Shown: piece by piece, positions 17,498 to 25,298 of the stretch | Numbering within the stretch: the first letter of the stretch is position 1 | How the letters are laid out: the number at the start of each line of letters is the position of its first letter | NCBI RefSeq assembly: GCF_004801255.1 | Contig: NZ_CP036295.1 | Coordinates: forward strand, 2,628,001-2,692,000 | Length of the DNA stretch: 64,000 nt | Direction: 5' to 3' | DNA from: Desulfovibrio desulfuricans | GTDB taxonomy: Bacteria > Desulfobacterota > Desulfovibrionia > Desulfovibrionales > Desulfovibrionaceae | Notes under the pieces: generated by a model | Told to the model about the DNA's origin: nothing | What the model saw: the letters and a program-made list of their open reading frames with translations, nothing else | Databases searched by the model: none | Position numbers and translations under genes: made by a program

Positions 17498-18001
17498 TTA
17501 AAATTCTATGCCTGGCGCAGCCTTTACGCCCGTGCGCCAAGGGTGCTTGATTTCCGTCATGGAGGTCACAAGGTCGGCCGACTCCACCAGCCAGTGGGGA
17601 GCATTGCGGCCGGAGAGAACCAGATGACGGTTGCTGGCGCGGGCAAGCGCCATAATCTGTTCCAGCTCCTGCTGCTCGAGAATGCCCGCGCTGAGCGCAT
17701 ACAGGGTTTCATCCAGCACCAGCATGTCCACCTGTTCAAGCTGTACCTGCGCCCATGCAACCACGCTCAGGGCGGCCTCGCGGTGCGCGGGGCGGTCCGC
17801 ATCGTTGCGCAAAAAGCCAAGCCCCCCCGCAAAAAACCGCCCGTCCAGCAGTTTGGCAAGCATGGCCTGCTCGCCCGCCTGCCCATCACGCTTCATAAAC
17901 TGCCCAAAGGCCACGCTCAGGCCCTGCCCCATGGCGCGTACGGCCTGCCCCACGCAGGCGCTGGTTTTTCCCTTGCCGTCGCCCGTGTACACAAGAATCA
18001 T
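17498..18001 (-). CDS. cobO: Cob(I)alamin/corrinoid adenosyltransferase, CobA/CobO type
   Basis: A 167-residue enzyme that transfers adenosyl from ATP to a cob(I)inamide-type corrinoid. The P-loop GDGKGKTS lies at residues 7-14, and the family blocks VDMLVLDETLYALSAG and LVLSGRNAP follow. It is slightly shorter than the ~195-residue enteric proteins because the N-terminal extension is missing. The ATG at 18001 overlaps the amrS stop codon by one base (TAATG), so translation is coupled. No other cobalamin gene is in the window, and no cobalamin riboswitch is seen upstream. Confidence 0.92.
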   Translation of the reverse strand: MILVYTGDGKGKTSACVGQAVRAMGQGLSVAFGQFMKRDGQAGEQAMLAKLLDGRFFAGGLGFLRNDADRPAHREAALSVVAWAQVQLEQVDMLVLDETLYALSAGILEQQELEQIMALARASNRHLVLSGRNAPHWLVESADLVTSMTEIKHPWRTGVKAAPGIEF

Positions 18002-19005
18002 TATTTCCAGACTCCCGGAATCTGCTCGCCGCACGAGGGGCATTTGCCGCCCACGCCGTGCAGCCGCGTTGCGTAGGCATCCCGCTCAATAACCACAGCT
18101 CCGCACGAGGGGCAAAAGGTGTTGCTGCCCAGGGCGCTGCGGGCGTTGCCGATATATACGTGCTGCAACCCGGCCTGCCGCCCGATGTTGCGGCTCGCCT
18201 CAAGTGTAGCCAGCGGCGTGTCGGGATGGTTTGCCATGAGATGCGCGCCGTGAAAACCAGAGACATGCCAGGGGGTTTCCGGCCCCAGTTCGTCCCGAAT
18301 AAATGCCGCCAGATCCGCCAGCTCGGCGGGACTGTCGTTGACGCCCGGTATAACCAGGGTTGTGACCTCAAGCCACCAGCCAAGTTTTTTTATGGCCTTG
18401 AGGTTTTCAAGCACAGGCTGCAGGTGGGCTCCGCAATATTTGCGGTAAAAGTCCTCGCTGAAGGATTTTAAATCCACATTGGCGGCGCAGATGCACCGGC
18501 CCAGCGCAGAAAGGCAGTCCTTGGACATGTAACCGTTGGTGACAAGCACGCTGCGTATGCCCTTTTTGGCCGCAATGCCCGCTGTTTCGTACAGCAGCTC
18601 AAAAAAAACCGTCGGCTCGTTGTAGGTAAAGGCCATGCTCTGGGCATGATTGGTGAGGGCCAGCGCCAGCAGATCCTCGGGCGCAGCGCGCTTGCCGGGC
18701 ACTATGCCGTTTTCCGGCACATGCGCTATGCTGTTGTTCTGGCAGAATTTGCACGAAAAATTGCACCCCGCGCTGCCCACGGAAAAAATCTGGCTGCCGG
18801 GCAAAAAATGGTACAGGGGCTTTTTTTCCACAGGGTCCATGCCCACAGCAGTGACAACCCTGCTGACCAGCGAAACAAGCTCGCCCCGCAGGTTGACGCG
18901 TACACCGCAAATGCCCTTGGCCCCCTTGCGCAACCGGCAACGGTGGGCGCACAGGCGGCACGCAACTGATCCATCAGGCTGAGAATCCCATAGCGCGGCA
19001 AGCAT
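18001..19005 (-). CDS. amrS: AmmeMemoRadiSam-system radical SAM enzyme
   Basis: A 334-residue radical SAM protein of the AmrS/PflA-like group. An N-terminal cysteine cluster (CRLCAHRCRLRKGAKGICG) precedes the iron-sulfur motif CNFSCKFC, whose cysteines are 81, 85 and 88. SAM-binding blocks follow (AFTYNEPTVFFE, LVTNGYMS). The C-terminus has a zinc-ribbon-like pair CPSCG...CPSCG. Usual partners AmrA (AMMECR1) and AmrB (Memo) are not in the window. The ATG at 19005, one base after the previous stop and preceded by GGGAGA, fits the family start; open codons upstream overlap the neighbour. The target of the enzyme is not established for the family. Confidence 0.9.
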   Translation of the reverse strand: MLAALWDSQPDGSVACRLCAHRCRLRKGAKGICGVRVNLRGELVSLVSRVVTAVGMDPVEKKPLYHFLPGSQIFSVGSAGCNFSCKFCQNNSIAHVPENGIVPGKRAAPEDLLALALTNHAQSMAFTYNEPTVFFELLYETAGIAAKKGIRSVLVTNGYMSKDCLSALGRCICAANVDLKSFSEDFYRKYCGAHLQPVLENLKAIKKLGWWLEVTTLVIPGVNDSPAELADLAAFIRDELGPETPWHVSGFHGAHLMANHPDTPLATLEASRNIGRQAGLQHVYIGNARSALGSNTFCPSCGAVVIERDAYATRLHGVGGKCPSCGEQIPGVWK

Positions 19006-19006
19006 G

Positions 19007-20116
19007 CTAGCGTCTCTCCCTTCCATCGCGGCTTCTGTCCGCATCGCGCTGGTCATAGGGTGCATTGCCCTGAGGGCCAGGGCGGGTATCGTACCTGTCG
19101 CCGCTGCGCCGCCCGTACCCGTCGTCGTAGCCTCGCTCCTCATGCCGCCTGTCGTCATGGCGATGCCGGTGCTTGTCGGCAGGCATGCCGGGTTGCCAGG
19201 TGACAGAGGGCGAAACGTAGGGCTGGCCGGGACGCGGCATGGGGCCGTAGGGGCTGGGGCCCCAGGGCCTGCCGTTGGGGTAGATTTGCGGGGCCACAAA
19301 AATGGTTCCGTAGTCCGGCTGGTCCTGCTGGCTGGGCGGCACCACAGAGGTGACGATGTCGCCGGTCAGCGGATCGCGGTACTGGCTGACGCTGCCCCTG
19401 TCGTCAAAATTGTTTCCCTGCAGCTGCCCAGTGCCGTAGACGACATCGCCTCCCTGCCCCTGAGCGTCAAAAGCGGCGGCTGGCGGATAAGGGCCTGGCG
19501 CATAGCCCGGAGGCGGCGCATAGCCGGGGACATAGCCAGCTGGCGGCAATGGCGGCGGTGCAAAACCAGCCGCGGGATTTACCGGGGCGCTGGCGGCCGG
19601 ATTGGCGACCGGATTTGCGGCCGGATTGGCGACCGGATTGTCGGCAGGGTTGGCAGCCGGGGCTGCGGACGGGAAACTTGCGGGGTCAGATGCGGGCGGC
19701 AGCGCTCCCAGTGCGGAATAGGGCATCATGGTTCCGGACGGGGAGGACGCGGGCCATGGCGTTGGCTGGCCGGGCGCGGTTTGCCCGGGCGCATATTGGC
19801 CCAACCCGTTTTGTCCCGAGGCGTTTTGGCCGGGGGCGGATTGTCCGGGCTGGCCTTGCCCCGTGGGTTGCCCCGCCGTCTGCGGTTGGGGCGAGCTGGT
19901 CCGGGCCTGTCCAGACACCCCGGCGGCAGGCCCTGCGGCTCCTGCCGCGCCCGATTGCGCGGGCTGGCCAGGCGAGACAGGCCCCAGCTTTGCGCTGGTG
20001 ACAGGCGCGCGGTATTCCGCCGCGTTTTCTGGCGCGTTTTCTGCCGCGCTGGGCGCGGCGGGAGAAACGAACGTCAGTACGGCGCAGAAAAAGCTCAGAC
20101 AGATGTATCCACGCAT
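19007..20116 (-). CDS. Proline/alanine/glycine-rich exported protein, unknown function
   Basis: A 369-residue protein with a clear signal peptide (MRGYICLSFFCAVLTFVSPA, cleavage near AAPSAA). Almost all the rest is low complexity: PGQ repeats, NPAANPVANPA repeats from two 24-base tandem units at 19593-19640, then PPGYAPGP-type stretches and a charged RHRHDDRRHEERG tail. One short ordered-looking block, QYRDPLTGDIVTSVVPPSQQ, recurs in envelope proteins of related bacteria in my memory, but I do not assign it. AAGGAG precedes the ATG. It probably resides in the periplasm or envelope. The stop is one base from the amrS start, so it heads that transcript. Confidence 0.75.
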   Translation of the reverse strand: MRGYICLSFFCAVLTFVSPAAPSAAENAPENAAEYRAPVTSAKLGPVSPGQPAQSGAAGAAGPAAGVSGQARTSSPQPQTAGQPTGQGQPGQSAPGQNASGQNGLGQYAPGQTAPGQPTPWPASSPSGTMMPYSALGALPPASDPASFPSAAPAANPADNPVANPAANPVANPAASAPVNPAAGFAPPPLPPAGYVPGYAPPPGYAPGPYPPAAAFDAQGQGGDVVYGTGQLQGNNFDDRGSVSQYRDPLTGDIVTSVVPPSQQDQPDYGTIFVAPQIYPNGRPWGPSPYGPMPRPGQPYVSPSVTWQPGMPADKHRHRHDDRRHEERGYDDGYGRRSGDRYDTRPGPQGNAPYDQRDADRSRDGRERR

Positions 20117-20260
20117 GGCTACGCTCCTTACCCCTCCGGCTTTATCCTAGCAGCGGCGGCACAGCCGGTCTATGAAAAAACACGCGGGGACGGCCTTAAA
20201 AAGTCGCTTGGGGTTTGGCCGAACCTGTGTTATGTAGCGCAGATTCAAAGGAGGCAACGG

Positions 20261-21319
20261 ATGTCCAGCGACCGCGCAAAAGCCTACACCCAGGCAGGCG
20301 TTGATATTGAGGCGGGAAACTCACTGGTTTCTCGCATCAAAGGCATGGTTCAGAGCACGCAGACCAGAGGCGTCATTTCCGATATTGGCGGCTTCGGCGG
20401 CCTGTTCCGGCCTGACCTCAACGGCATGACCGAGCCTGTGCTGGTTTCTTCCACCGATGGTGTGGGAACCAAGCTCAAAGTGGCTTTTGCCTGCAACAAG
20501 CATGATACCGTGGGCATCGACCTTGTGGCCATGAGTGTCAACGACATTTTGGTCCAGGGCGCCACCCCCCTGTTTTTTCTCGACTATTTTGCAACCGGCA
20601 AGCTTGATGTCGACACGGCCCAGACCGTCATCGGCGGCGTGGCCGAGGGCTGCCGTCAGGCCGCATGCGCCCTGCTCGGCGGCGAAACCGCTGAAATGCC
20701 CGACATGTACGCGCCGGGCGAATACGATCTGGCCGGTTTTTGCGTAGGCATTGTGGACAATGCCAAGCTTATCGACGGCTCGGGCATTCAGGTGGGCGAC
20801 AAGATCATCGGCATCGCCTCGTCGGGCCTGCATTCCAACGGTTATTCGCTGGCCCGCAAGGTACTTGACCAGAGCGGCCTGGCCTTTACCGACCCCTTCC
20901 CCGGCGGGGACGGAGCAACCGTGGGCGACGTGCTGCTGACCCCCACCACCATTTACGTGGAAGCCGTGCGTCCCCTGCTGCGCGACATGAACGTAAAAGG
21001 CATGGCCCACATCACGGGCGGCGGTTTTTACGACAATATCCCCCGTGTACTGCCCTCGCAGGTGGAGGCGCGCATCAATTTTGGCAGCTGGCAAATGCCC
21101 CAGGTCTTCAACTGGCTCAAAGAAACGGGCGACCTCAGCTGGCCGGAAATTTTGCAGATATTCAACGGCGGCATCGGCTTTGTGCTGGTGGTGCCTGCCG
21201 ATCAGGCCGAGGAAGCGATCAACCGCATCCAGGCCTTCAAGCTGCGGGCCTGGTGCATAGGCGACATAGCCCGCCGCGCCAAGGATGACGCGCAGGAACA
21301 GGTCATCATCAACTTCTAG
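20261..21319 (+). CDS. purM: Phosphoribosylformylglycinamidine cyclo-ligase
   Basis: A 352-residue AIR synthetase, converting FGAM and ATP to aminoimidazole ribotide in purine synthesis in the cytosol. Family blocks are intact: AGVDIEAGNSLV at the N-terminus, STDGVGTKLKVA, the substrate-binding DLVAMSVNDILVQGA, GGETAEMPDMY and ASSGLHSNGYSL. Length is standard. The ATG at 20261 follows AAAGGAGG with ideal spacing; the frame is open far upstream but that part is a shadow of the opposite-strand proline-rich gene. Confidence 0.97.
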   Translation: MSSDRAKAYTQAGVDIEAGNSLVSRIKGMVQSTQTRGVISDIGGFGGLFRPDLNGMTEPVLVSSTDGVGTKLKVAFACNKHDTVGIDLVAMSVNDILVQGATPLFFLDYFATGKLDVDTAQTVIGGVAEGCRQAACALLGGETAEMPDMYAPGEYDLAGFCVGIVDNAKLIDGSGIQVGDKIIGIASSGLHSNGYSLARKVLDQSGLAFTDPFPGGDGATVGDVLLTPTTIYVEAVRPLLRDMNVKGMAHITGGGFYDNIPRVLPSQVEARINFGSWQMPQVFNWLKETGDLSWPEILQIFNGGIGFVLVVPADQAEEAINRIQAFKLRAWCIGDIARRAKDDAQEQVIINF

Positions 21320-21327
21320 CCAAACAC

Positions 21328-21357
21328 GGGCCGCACGGAACAACCGCGCGGCCCTTT
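21328..21357 (+). terminator. Hairpin terminator after purM
   Basis: Arms GGGCCGCACGG (21328-21338) and CCGCGCGGCCC (21344-21354) pair at 10 of 11 positions and are followed by TTT. It lies 9 bases after the purM stop and before the ribosome site of the next gene, so some read-through is likely. Confidence 0.55.
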
Positions 21358-21373
21358 CCATCAGGAGCACCTT

Positions 21374-21841
21374 ATGAACAGCACAATCAGCTGCCTTGGC
21401 AACGTCATCTGGTTTTTATGCGGCGGCATTGTCATGGGGCTTGTGTGGTGGCTCTACGGGCTGCTCTGCTTTATTTCCATAGTGGGCATACCCTGGGGCA
21501 AAGCCTGCTTTGTCATGGGCAGCTTTGCCTTTTTTCCTTTTGGCAAAATGCCCGTGGCGCGTGACGTGCTCACAGGCTTTCAGGATGTGGGCACCGGCCC
21601 CTGGGGCACGGTAGGCAACATAATATGGCTTGTGCTGGCTGGCGTATGGATTGCCATGGGGCATCTGATTTCCGCCGCCATGTGCGCGGTCACCATTATT
21701 GGCATTCCCTTTGCATGGCAGCATGTAAAGCTTGCGGCTCTGGCACTTTGCCCCATTGGCAAAACCATTGTGCCTGCCCCGCTTGCCGATGCCGCTGAGC
21801 GTGCCGCCGCTGAGCGCGGATTTCGCGAGGGGCGCTTTTAG
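21374..21841 (+). CDS. YccF-domain inner-membrane protein
   Basis: A 155-residue integral membrane protein with two copies of the YccF domain. Each copy has a hydrophobic helix pair and a conserved IVGIPWGKACF or IIGIPFAWQHVKLA motif followed by a phenylalanine/proline turn (FFPFGK, LCPIGK). Four membrane segments are predicted from hydrophobic runs. The family has no established biochemical role. AGGAG lies before the ATG. It follows purM by 54 bases with a hairpin between, so the link to purine synthesis is positional only. Confidence 0.88.
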   Translation: MNSTISCLGNVIWFLCGGIVMGLVWWLYGLLCFISIVGIPWGKACFVMGSFAFFPFGKMPVARDVLTGFQDVGTGPWGTVGNIIWLVLAGVWIAMGHLISAAMCAVTIIGIPFAWQHVKLAALALCPIGKTIVPAPLADAAERAAAERGFREGRF

Positions 21842-22018
21842 GTTGCCGCTAAGGGCCCTTGCGCAGCCGATTGCCCAAGCTGGGCTGTAGTTGAGGCTGG
21901 CAGCCGCCGAGCAGGCATTTGTGTACTGGCATAGCCGCGCCGCCATTGTCCATGTCGGGCCGCGTCAGGGGCCGCGTCAGGGGACACGTTGACCGCATGC
22001 GCCAGTCCGGCATACGGC

Positions 22019-22624
22019 TCACGCCTGTCTGTCGGTATTGTCCCCAAACAGCTCCGCCATCTGGCGGGCGTAAAACCGCTTCATATATTCCACATCAATC
22101 GCTGGCGAGTTTTTGCCGCGCAGCAGGTTGACCACCAGGGCGGCCCCCATCAGCTGCGCCAGTATCAGCTCGGCCCGCGCGGCCCGCTGCTCGCCCGGCA
22201 GTATGGCCATGATCTGCTCGCGTACGGCGTCGTAGGTTTGCGCCATCACATCGGACACATTGGGGTCCAGCGCAGAAAGCGCCGTGATGCGAAAATCCGT
22301 CACCCAGGCGCTCTGTGCGCCGTCGCTCAGTATGCTGTTCATGGCCAGGGTGGTCCTTTCCAGCGGCGGCGCGTCGGGCAGGGCCGCGTTGCCCTCCTCG
22401 TTGAGCAAGGCCGCCACCTCAAGAAAGAGATTGCGCTTTGAACCAAAATAGCGGCTGATCAAAGCCGGGTTTACCCCTGCCGCAGCGCCAATTTCCCGAA
22501 TCCCCACGCTGACATAATTGGCTCCGGAAAAGAGCCGTCGCGCGGCCTGGAGCAAACGCATACGAGTTTCTGCAGCATTGCGCTTCTGTTGCGGCACTAC
22601 GACTTTTTTTTGATCGGATATCAT
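22019..22624 (-). CDS. TetR/AcrR-family transcriptional regulator
   Basis: A 201-residue repressor-type protein. The N-terminal helix-turn-helix (about 15-65) has ETRMRLLQAARRLFSGANYVS and IREIGAAAGVNPALISRYFG, and the C-terminal helical domain binds an unknown ligand. AGAGG precedes the ATG. It is transcribed divergently from the MipA/OmpV gene across 121 bases that contain a palindromic candidate operator, so control of that outer-membrane protein and itself is likely. Confidence 0.92.
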   Translation of the reverse strand: MISDQKKVVVPQQKRNAAETRMRLLQAARRLFSGANYVSVGIREIGAAAGVNPALISRYFGSKRNLFLEVAALLNEEGNAALPDAPPLERTTLAMNSILSDGAQSAWVTDFRITALSALDPNVSDVMAQTYDAVREQIMAILPGEQRAARAELILAQLMGAALVVNLLRGKNSPAIDVEYMKRFYARQMAELFGDNTDRQA

Positions 22625-22683
22625 TACGACCTCTTGCAGTTATCGCGCCTTGACACGGCTGCAGTGTCGGCGCTAACATTTAT

Positions 22684-22703
22684 TGTAATCAATCGATTAT
22701 ACA
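22684..22703. promoter_or_regulatory. Palindromic candidate operator between tetR-type gene and mipA-type gene
   Basis: TAATC (22686-22690) and GATTA (22695-22699) are inverted around AATC and are flanked by TGT on the left and TACA on the right, giving a near-symmetric 20-base site. It lies in the divergent promoter region where a TetR dimer would bind. Confidence 0.5.
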
Positions 22704-22745
22704 TTTTTCAAAAAAAGTGCAAGCCCCGGCTGCACTGGAGGAATC

Positions 22746-23522
22746 ATGCGCAAAAGGATACTGCCGCAGGTCGCGGCAATAGCCATTATACTTATTACGG
22801 CCTTTGCCGCGCAGGCAGAGGAAAACAAGGGCGACAGCAACAGGTGGGGATTCAACCTCGGCGTTGGCGCGACAGTTTCCACCAGTGAATACCGGGGCGT
22901 GGAGCGGTTGGGCACAGCGTTGCCCCTGCTGGGCTATGAAGGTGAATGGCTGTATCTGCGGGGGCTGAGCGGCGGCGTGCATCTGTTCAAAAACGAGAAC
23001 CACGAGCTCAATGCGCAGCTTTCGTATTTGCCGCAGCACTTCAATGCATCGTGGAGCGAAAGCTCAGCCATCAAAAAACTGGATGACAGGTATTCCACAG
23101 CCATGGCCGGCATCAACTATCGTCTGCGCACCGACCTGGGAGTGCTGGCGGCGACACTTTCGACAGACGCTCTGGGCGTAAACAACGGCTTGATGGGCGA
23201 GGCCTCGTACTCGTACCCGATCCGCCTTGTCGACATGTCGATCATTCCGGCTCTGGGCGTGCAGTGGACCAATGCAAACTATAACGACTACTACTACGGC
23301 GTAAGCAAAAGCGAGGCGCAGGCCAGCGGTCTGAGCCACTATTCGCCAGAAGGATCAGTGGCCCCATACGGAGAGCTGACCATGCGCCTGGGGCTTACTG
23401 AACGCTGGAGTGTCTTTGTGAACGGCAAGGCGCTTTTTTTGGGCGACGAGGTGAGCAACAGCCCCATGGTTGAACACAGCAACAAGTATTCGCTGAGCGG
23501 GGGCTTTTTGTACGCATTTTAA
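22746..23522 (+). CDS. MipA/OmpV-family outer-membrane protein
   Basis: A 258-residue protein with a signal peptide ending around AFAAQA. The mature part alternates short amphipathic strands and opens with GFNLGVGATVSTSEYRGVE, the typical MipA/OmpV start with its SxYxG block, and ends with an aromatic residue (LYAF), as outer-membrane barrels do. The family includes MltA-interacting scaffold proteins and porin-like proteins. Only the barrel location is safe here. TGGAGG before the ATG supports the start. It is probably controlled by the divergent TetR-type gene. Confidence 0.88.
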   Translation: MRKRILPQVAAIAIILITAFAAQAEENKGDSNRWGFNLGVGATVSTSEYRGVERLGTALPLLGYEGEWLYLRGLSGGVHLFKNENHELNAQLSYLPQHFNASWSESSAIKKLDDRYSTAMAGINYRLRTDLGVLAATLSTDALGVNNGLMGEASYSYPIRLVDMSIIPALGVQWTNANYNDYYYGVSKSEAQASGLSHYSPEGSVAPYGELTMRLGLTERWSVFVNGKALFLGDEVSNSPMVEHSNKYSLSGGFLYAF

Positions 23523-23533
23523 CTCTGTCGCAG

Positions 23534-23566
23534 TGGGTTGATCCCATGGGGACAACCCATGCGTTT
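23534..23566 (+). terminator. Possible terminator after the MipA/OmpV gene
   Basis: TGGGTTG (23534-23540) and CAACCCA (23553-23559) pair perfectly around a 12-base loop, and a run of four T follows shortly. It lies between two convergent genes. Confidence 0.4.
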
Positions 23567-23612
23567 TCAGGGCGATTGGCCGTTGCGGGCTTTTGCCGCA
23601 GCCTGCGATGGC

Positions 23613-24320
23613 CTACCGCTCGGAGGCGCACCCCCCCTGACACAAATGACTGGGGCCAAAAGGTACAAGCCTGCCCGCGGCAAAGGCGTTGAGACAGTCT
23701 GCCACGCTGGGCAGGTTGGCATTGTAGTACACGGCTATGCCTGCCTCCTGCAAAGCCCGCAGGGGGCGCATGCCCATGCCGCCCGCCAGCAGCGTGGTTA
23801 CCCCAAACCGCAAAAGGGCCTGTACCGGCCCCGCGCAGTCGCCCCCCTGATGCATGGGGTTGGGCTGCACGCTGATTTCTGCAATCTTGCCGTCTTCCAC
23901 CCTGGCGAGGGTATAGAGCTGACATCGGCCAAAGTGCCCGCAGGGCGCGGCATCCGGGCCGCCGGGCGTCAGACTGGGCACAGCCACAAGCATACCGCCC
24001 GGCGCGGCAGGCTCAGGCTCCGCGTCTGAGTCCAGAGCGCAAACCCCGCCCTCAATGCGCAGGGCCTGCCCCAGCACCAGGGCCTGGGCCACGCCCCGCC
24101 GCGCACGGCGCAAAAGCCTGCCAAAAGTATGCCGCGAAACTCCCATGCGGGCAGCGGCCTCATCCATGTTCAAATCTTCAAAATCGGCAAGTCGCAAGGC
24201 CTCCAGGCCATCCAGAGACAGCACCACTTCCTCAAGTTCGTGCAGAGGGATACCGGCGGGTTTAAAACAGCTGTTTTTCGGCAGGGCGCTGACACGCCTG
24301 CAATGACAAGGTCTTGGCAT
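23613..24320 (-). CDS. DUF134 helix-turn-helix protein fused to a dinitrogenase FeMo-cofactor (NifX/NifB-type) domain
   Basis: A 235-residue two-domain protein. The N-terminal ~100 residues match DUF134: MPRPCHCRRVSALPKNSCFK, then LEEVVLSLDGLEALRLADFE and a helix-turn-helix in MDEAAARMGVSRHTFGRLLR, so DNA binding is likely. The C-terminal ~115 residues are a Di-Nase_FeMo-co domain with the conserved HFGRCQLYTL and LLAGGMGMRPL blocks and a QGGDC segment. The start at 24320 is where DUF134 similarity begins. Last gene of the ORP-type operon, separated by 216 bases. A metal-cluster-responsive regulator of this operon is a reasonable inference. It is not evidence for nitrogen fixation. Confidence 0.85.
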   Translation of the reverse strand: MPRPCHCRRVSALPKNSCFKPAGIPLHELEEVVLSLDGLEALRLADFEDLNMDEAAARMGVSRHTFGRLLRRARRGVAQALVLGQALRIEGGVCALDSDAEPEPAAPGGMLVAVPSLTPGGPDAAPCGHFGRCQLYTLARVEDGKIAEISVQPNPMHQGGDCAGPVQALLRFGVTTLLAGGMGMRPLRALQEAGIAVYYNANLPSVADCLNAFAAGRLVPFGPSHLCQGGCASER

Positions 24321-24536
24321 AATTTCCCAGCAATATGGTTTTATTTGAGAATAAGCCAATGAGGGGGCATGCGCAAGAGGCCAGCCGTGGGGCGTGCGCC
24401 TTGGGCACAGGCCGCATCGCGACCCACAGTGCCGATACGCCGCAGGGCCGACAGTCAACAGCAAACCACGGCTGGCGCGGCAAAATCGCCGCAGCAAATG
24501 ACCGCTCAGGCTCCGACACGTATACGGACGTGTTGC

Positions 24537-24902
24537 TTACGCCTGAAGCTCCGCCAACAGATGGGCCAGACGCCGGGCGTCGTCAGCCGAGGGCTGTGAA
24601 GGCAAGGCGGCAAGTATGCCCAGGCCCTCCATGGCGTCGTGAAAGACATCTTCGGCCATATCCGTCACCACTGCCGTATGCACCAGTGCGTTGACGCGCA
24701 TGATGCCGATGACCTCACGCCGCGCTTCTTCCTGCGAGGCCGCGTCAACCACAATCAACGCAGGCGTCTGCCGCTGCATGTCCGCCTGGCGCGCTGCGGC
24801 GTCTGGCGCAAGGGTAACGGCGCAGCCCTGCCGTTCAAGTTCTTCCACAAAGGCTGCAAATACGGCGGGACGCGCTGTCTGCAACAGTATGGAGCGCTTC
24901 AT
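24537..24902 (-). CDS. Degenerate receiver-like (CheY-fold) small protein
   Basis: A 121-residue protein with the secondary-structure rhythm of a response-regulator receiver: a first strand (SILLQTAR), a third strand ending in Asp53 (ALIVVDAAS), a fourth strand HTAVVTDM and a fifth GILAALPSQPS. The acidic pair normally after strand one is absent, and the conserved Lys before the final Pro is replaced by Gln, so ordinary phosphorylation is unlikely. It has no output domain. It lies 6 bases after the preceding gene of the ORP-type operon, so it is co-expressed with it. A protein-interaction role is an inference. Confidence 0.55.
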   Translation of the reverse strand: MKRSILLQTARPAVFAAFVEELERQGCAVTLAPDAAARQADMQRQTPALIVVDAASQEEARREVIGIMRVNALVHTAVVTDMAEDVFHDAMEGLGILAALPSQPSADDARRLAHLLAELQA

Positions 24903-24908
24903 GGCAGC

Positions 24909-25286
24909 CTAATGCCCGCCGCCGCAGGTGTGCTCGGGCGTGAATTCTATCAGCTTGCCCTGGCAAAAGGCCTGTACGGCCGCGCCCACAGTGGGTTGAT
25001 TGCCCGCAAAATACACGCTTATGCCCATCTGGTTAAAACCCATGAGCGGGCGCATGCCCATACCGCCCGCCAGCAGCGCAGTAACGCCGTGCGCTGCCAG
25101 ATGCTGCACCGGGGCCATGCAGCCGCCCTGCTGGTGCGGGATAGATTCGAGGGTGGACTGGGCTACGACCTTGCCGTCTTCCAGCTCGACAATGGTGTAA
25201 ATGTCGCAGTGACCAAAGTGCATGCCCATGCCGGAATCCATGCCGCCGGGCATCTGCGAGGGAATCGCCAGAATAGTCTTGCTCAT
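24909..25286 (-). CDS. Dinitrogenase iron-molybdenum cofactor-domain protein (ORP-operon type)
   Basis: A 125-residue stand-alone Di-Nase_FeMo-co domain. It shows HFGHCDIYTIVELEDGKV, the GG-rich QQGGCMAPVQHL segment with a cysteine, and LLAGGMGMRPLMGF. The C-terminus ends in a Cys/His-rich TCGGGH that may bind metal. It differs from the gene at 27114-27464 and is closer to the domain of the DUF134 fusion. It lies 12 bases after the second MinD-type ATPase gene. Family members carry or deliver metal-sulfur clusters. Confidence 0.85.
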   Translation of the reverse strand: MSKTILAIPSQMPGGMDSGMGMHFGHCDIYTIVELEDGKVVAQSTLESIPHQQGGCMAPVQHLAAHGVTALLAGGMGMRPLMGFNQMGISVYFAGNQPTVGAAVQAFCQGKLIEFTPEHTCGGGH

Positions 25287-25298
25287 GATTTCATCCTT

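Noticed and set aside
19004-20260. Long plus-strand open frame continuous with purM that would add over 400 residues to it
   Set aside because: It is antisense to the proline-rich exported gene, has no purine-enzyme similarity, and the ATG at 20261 has an ideal ribosome site and the family start.
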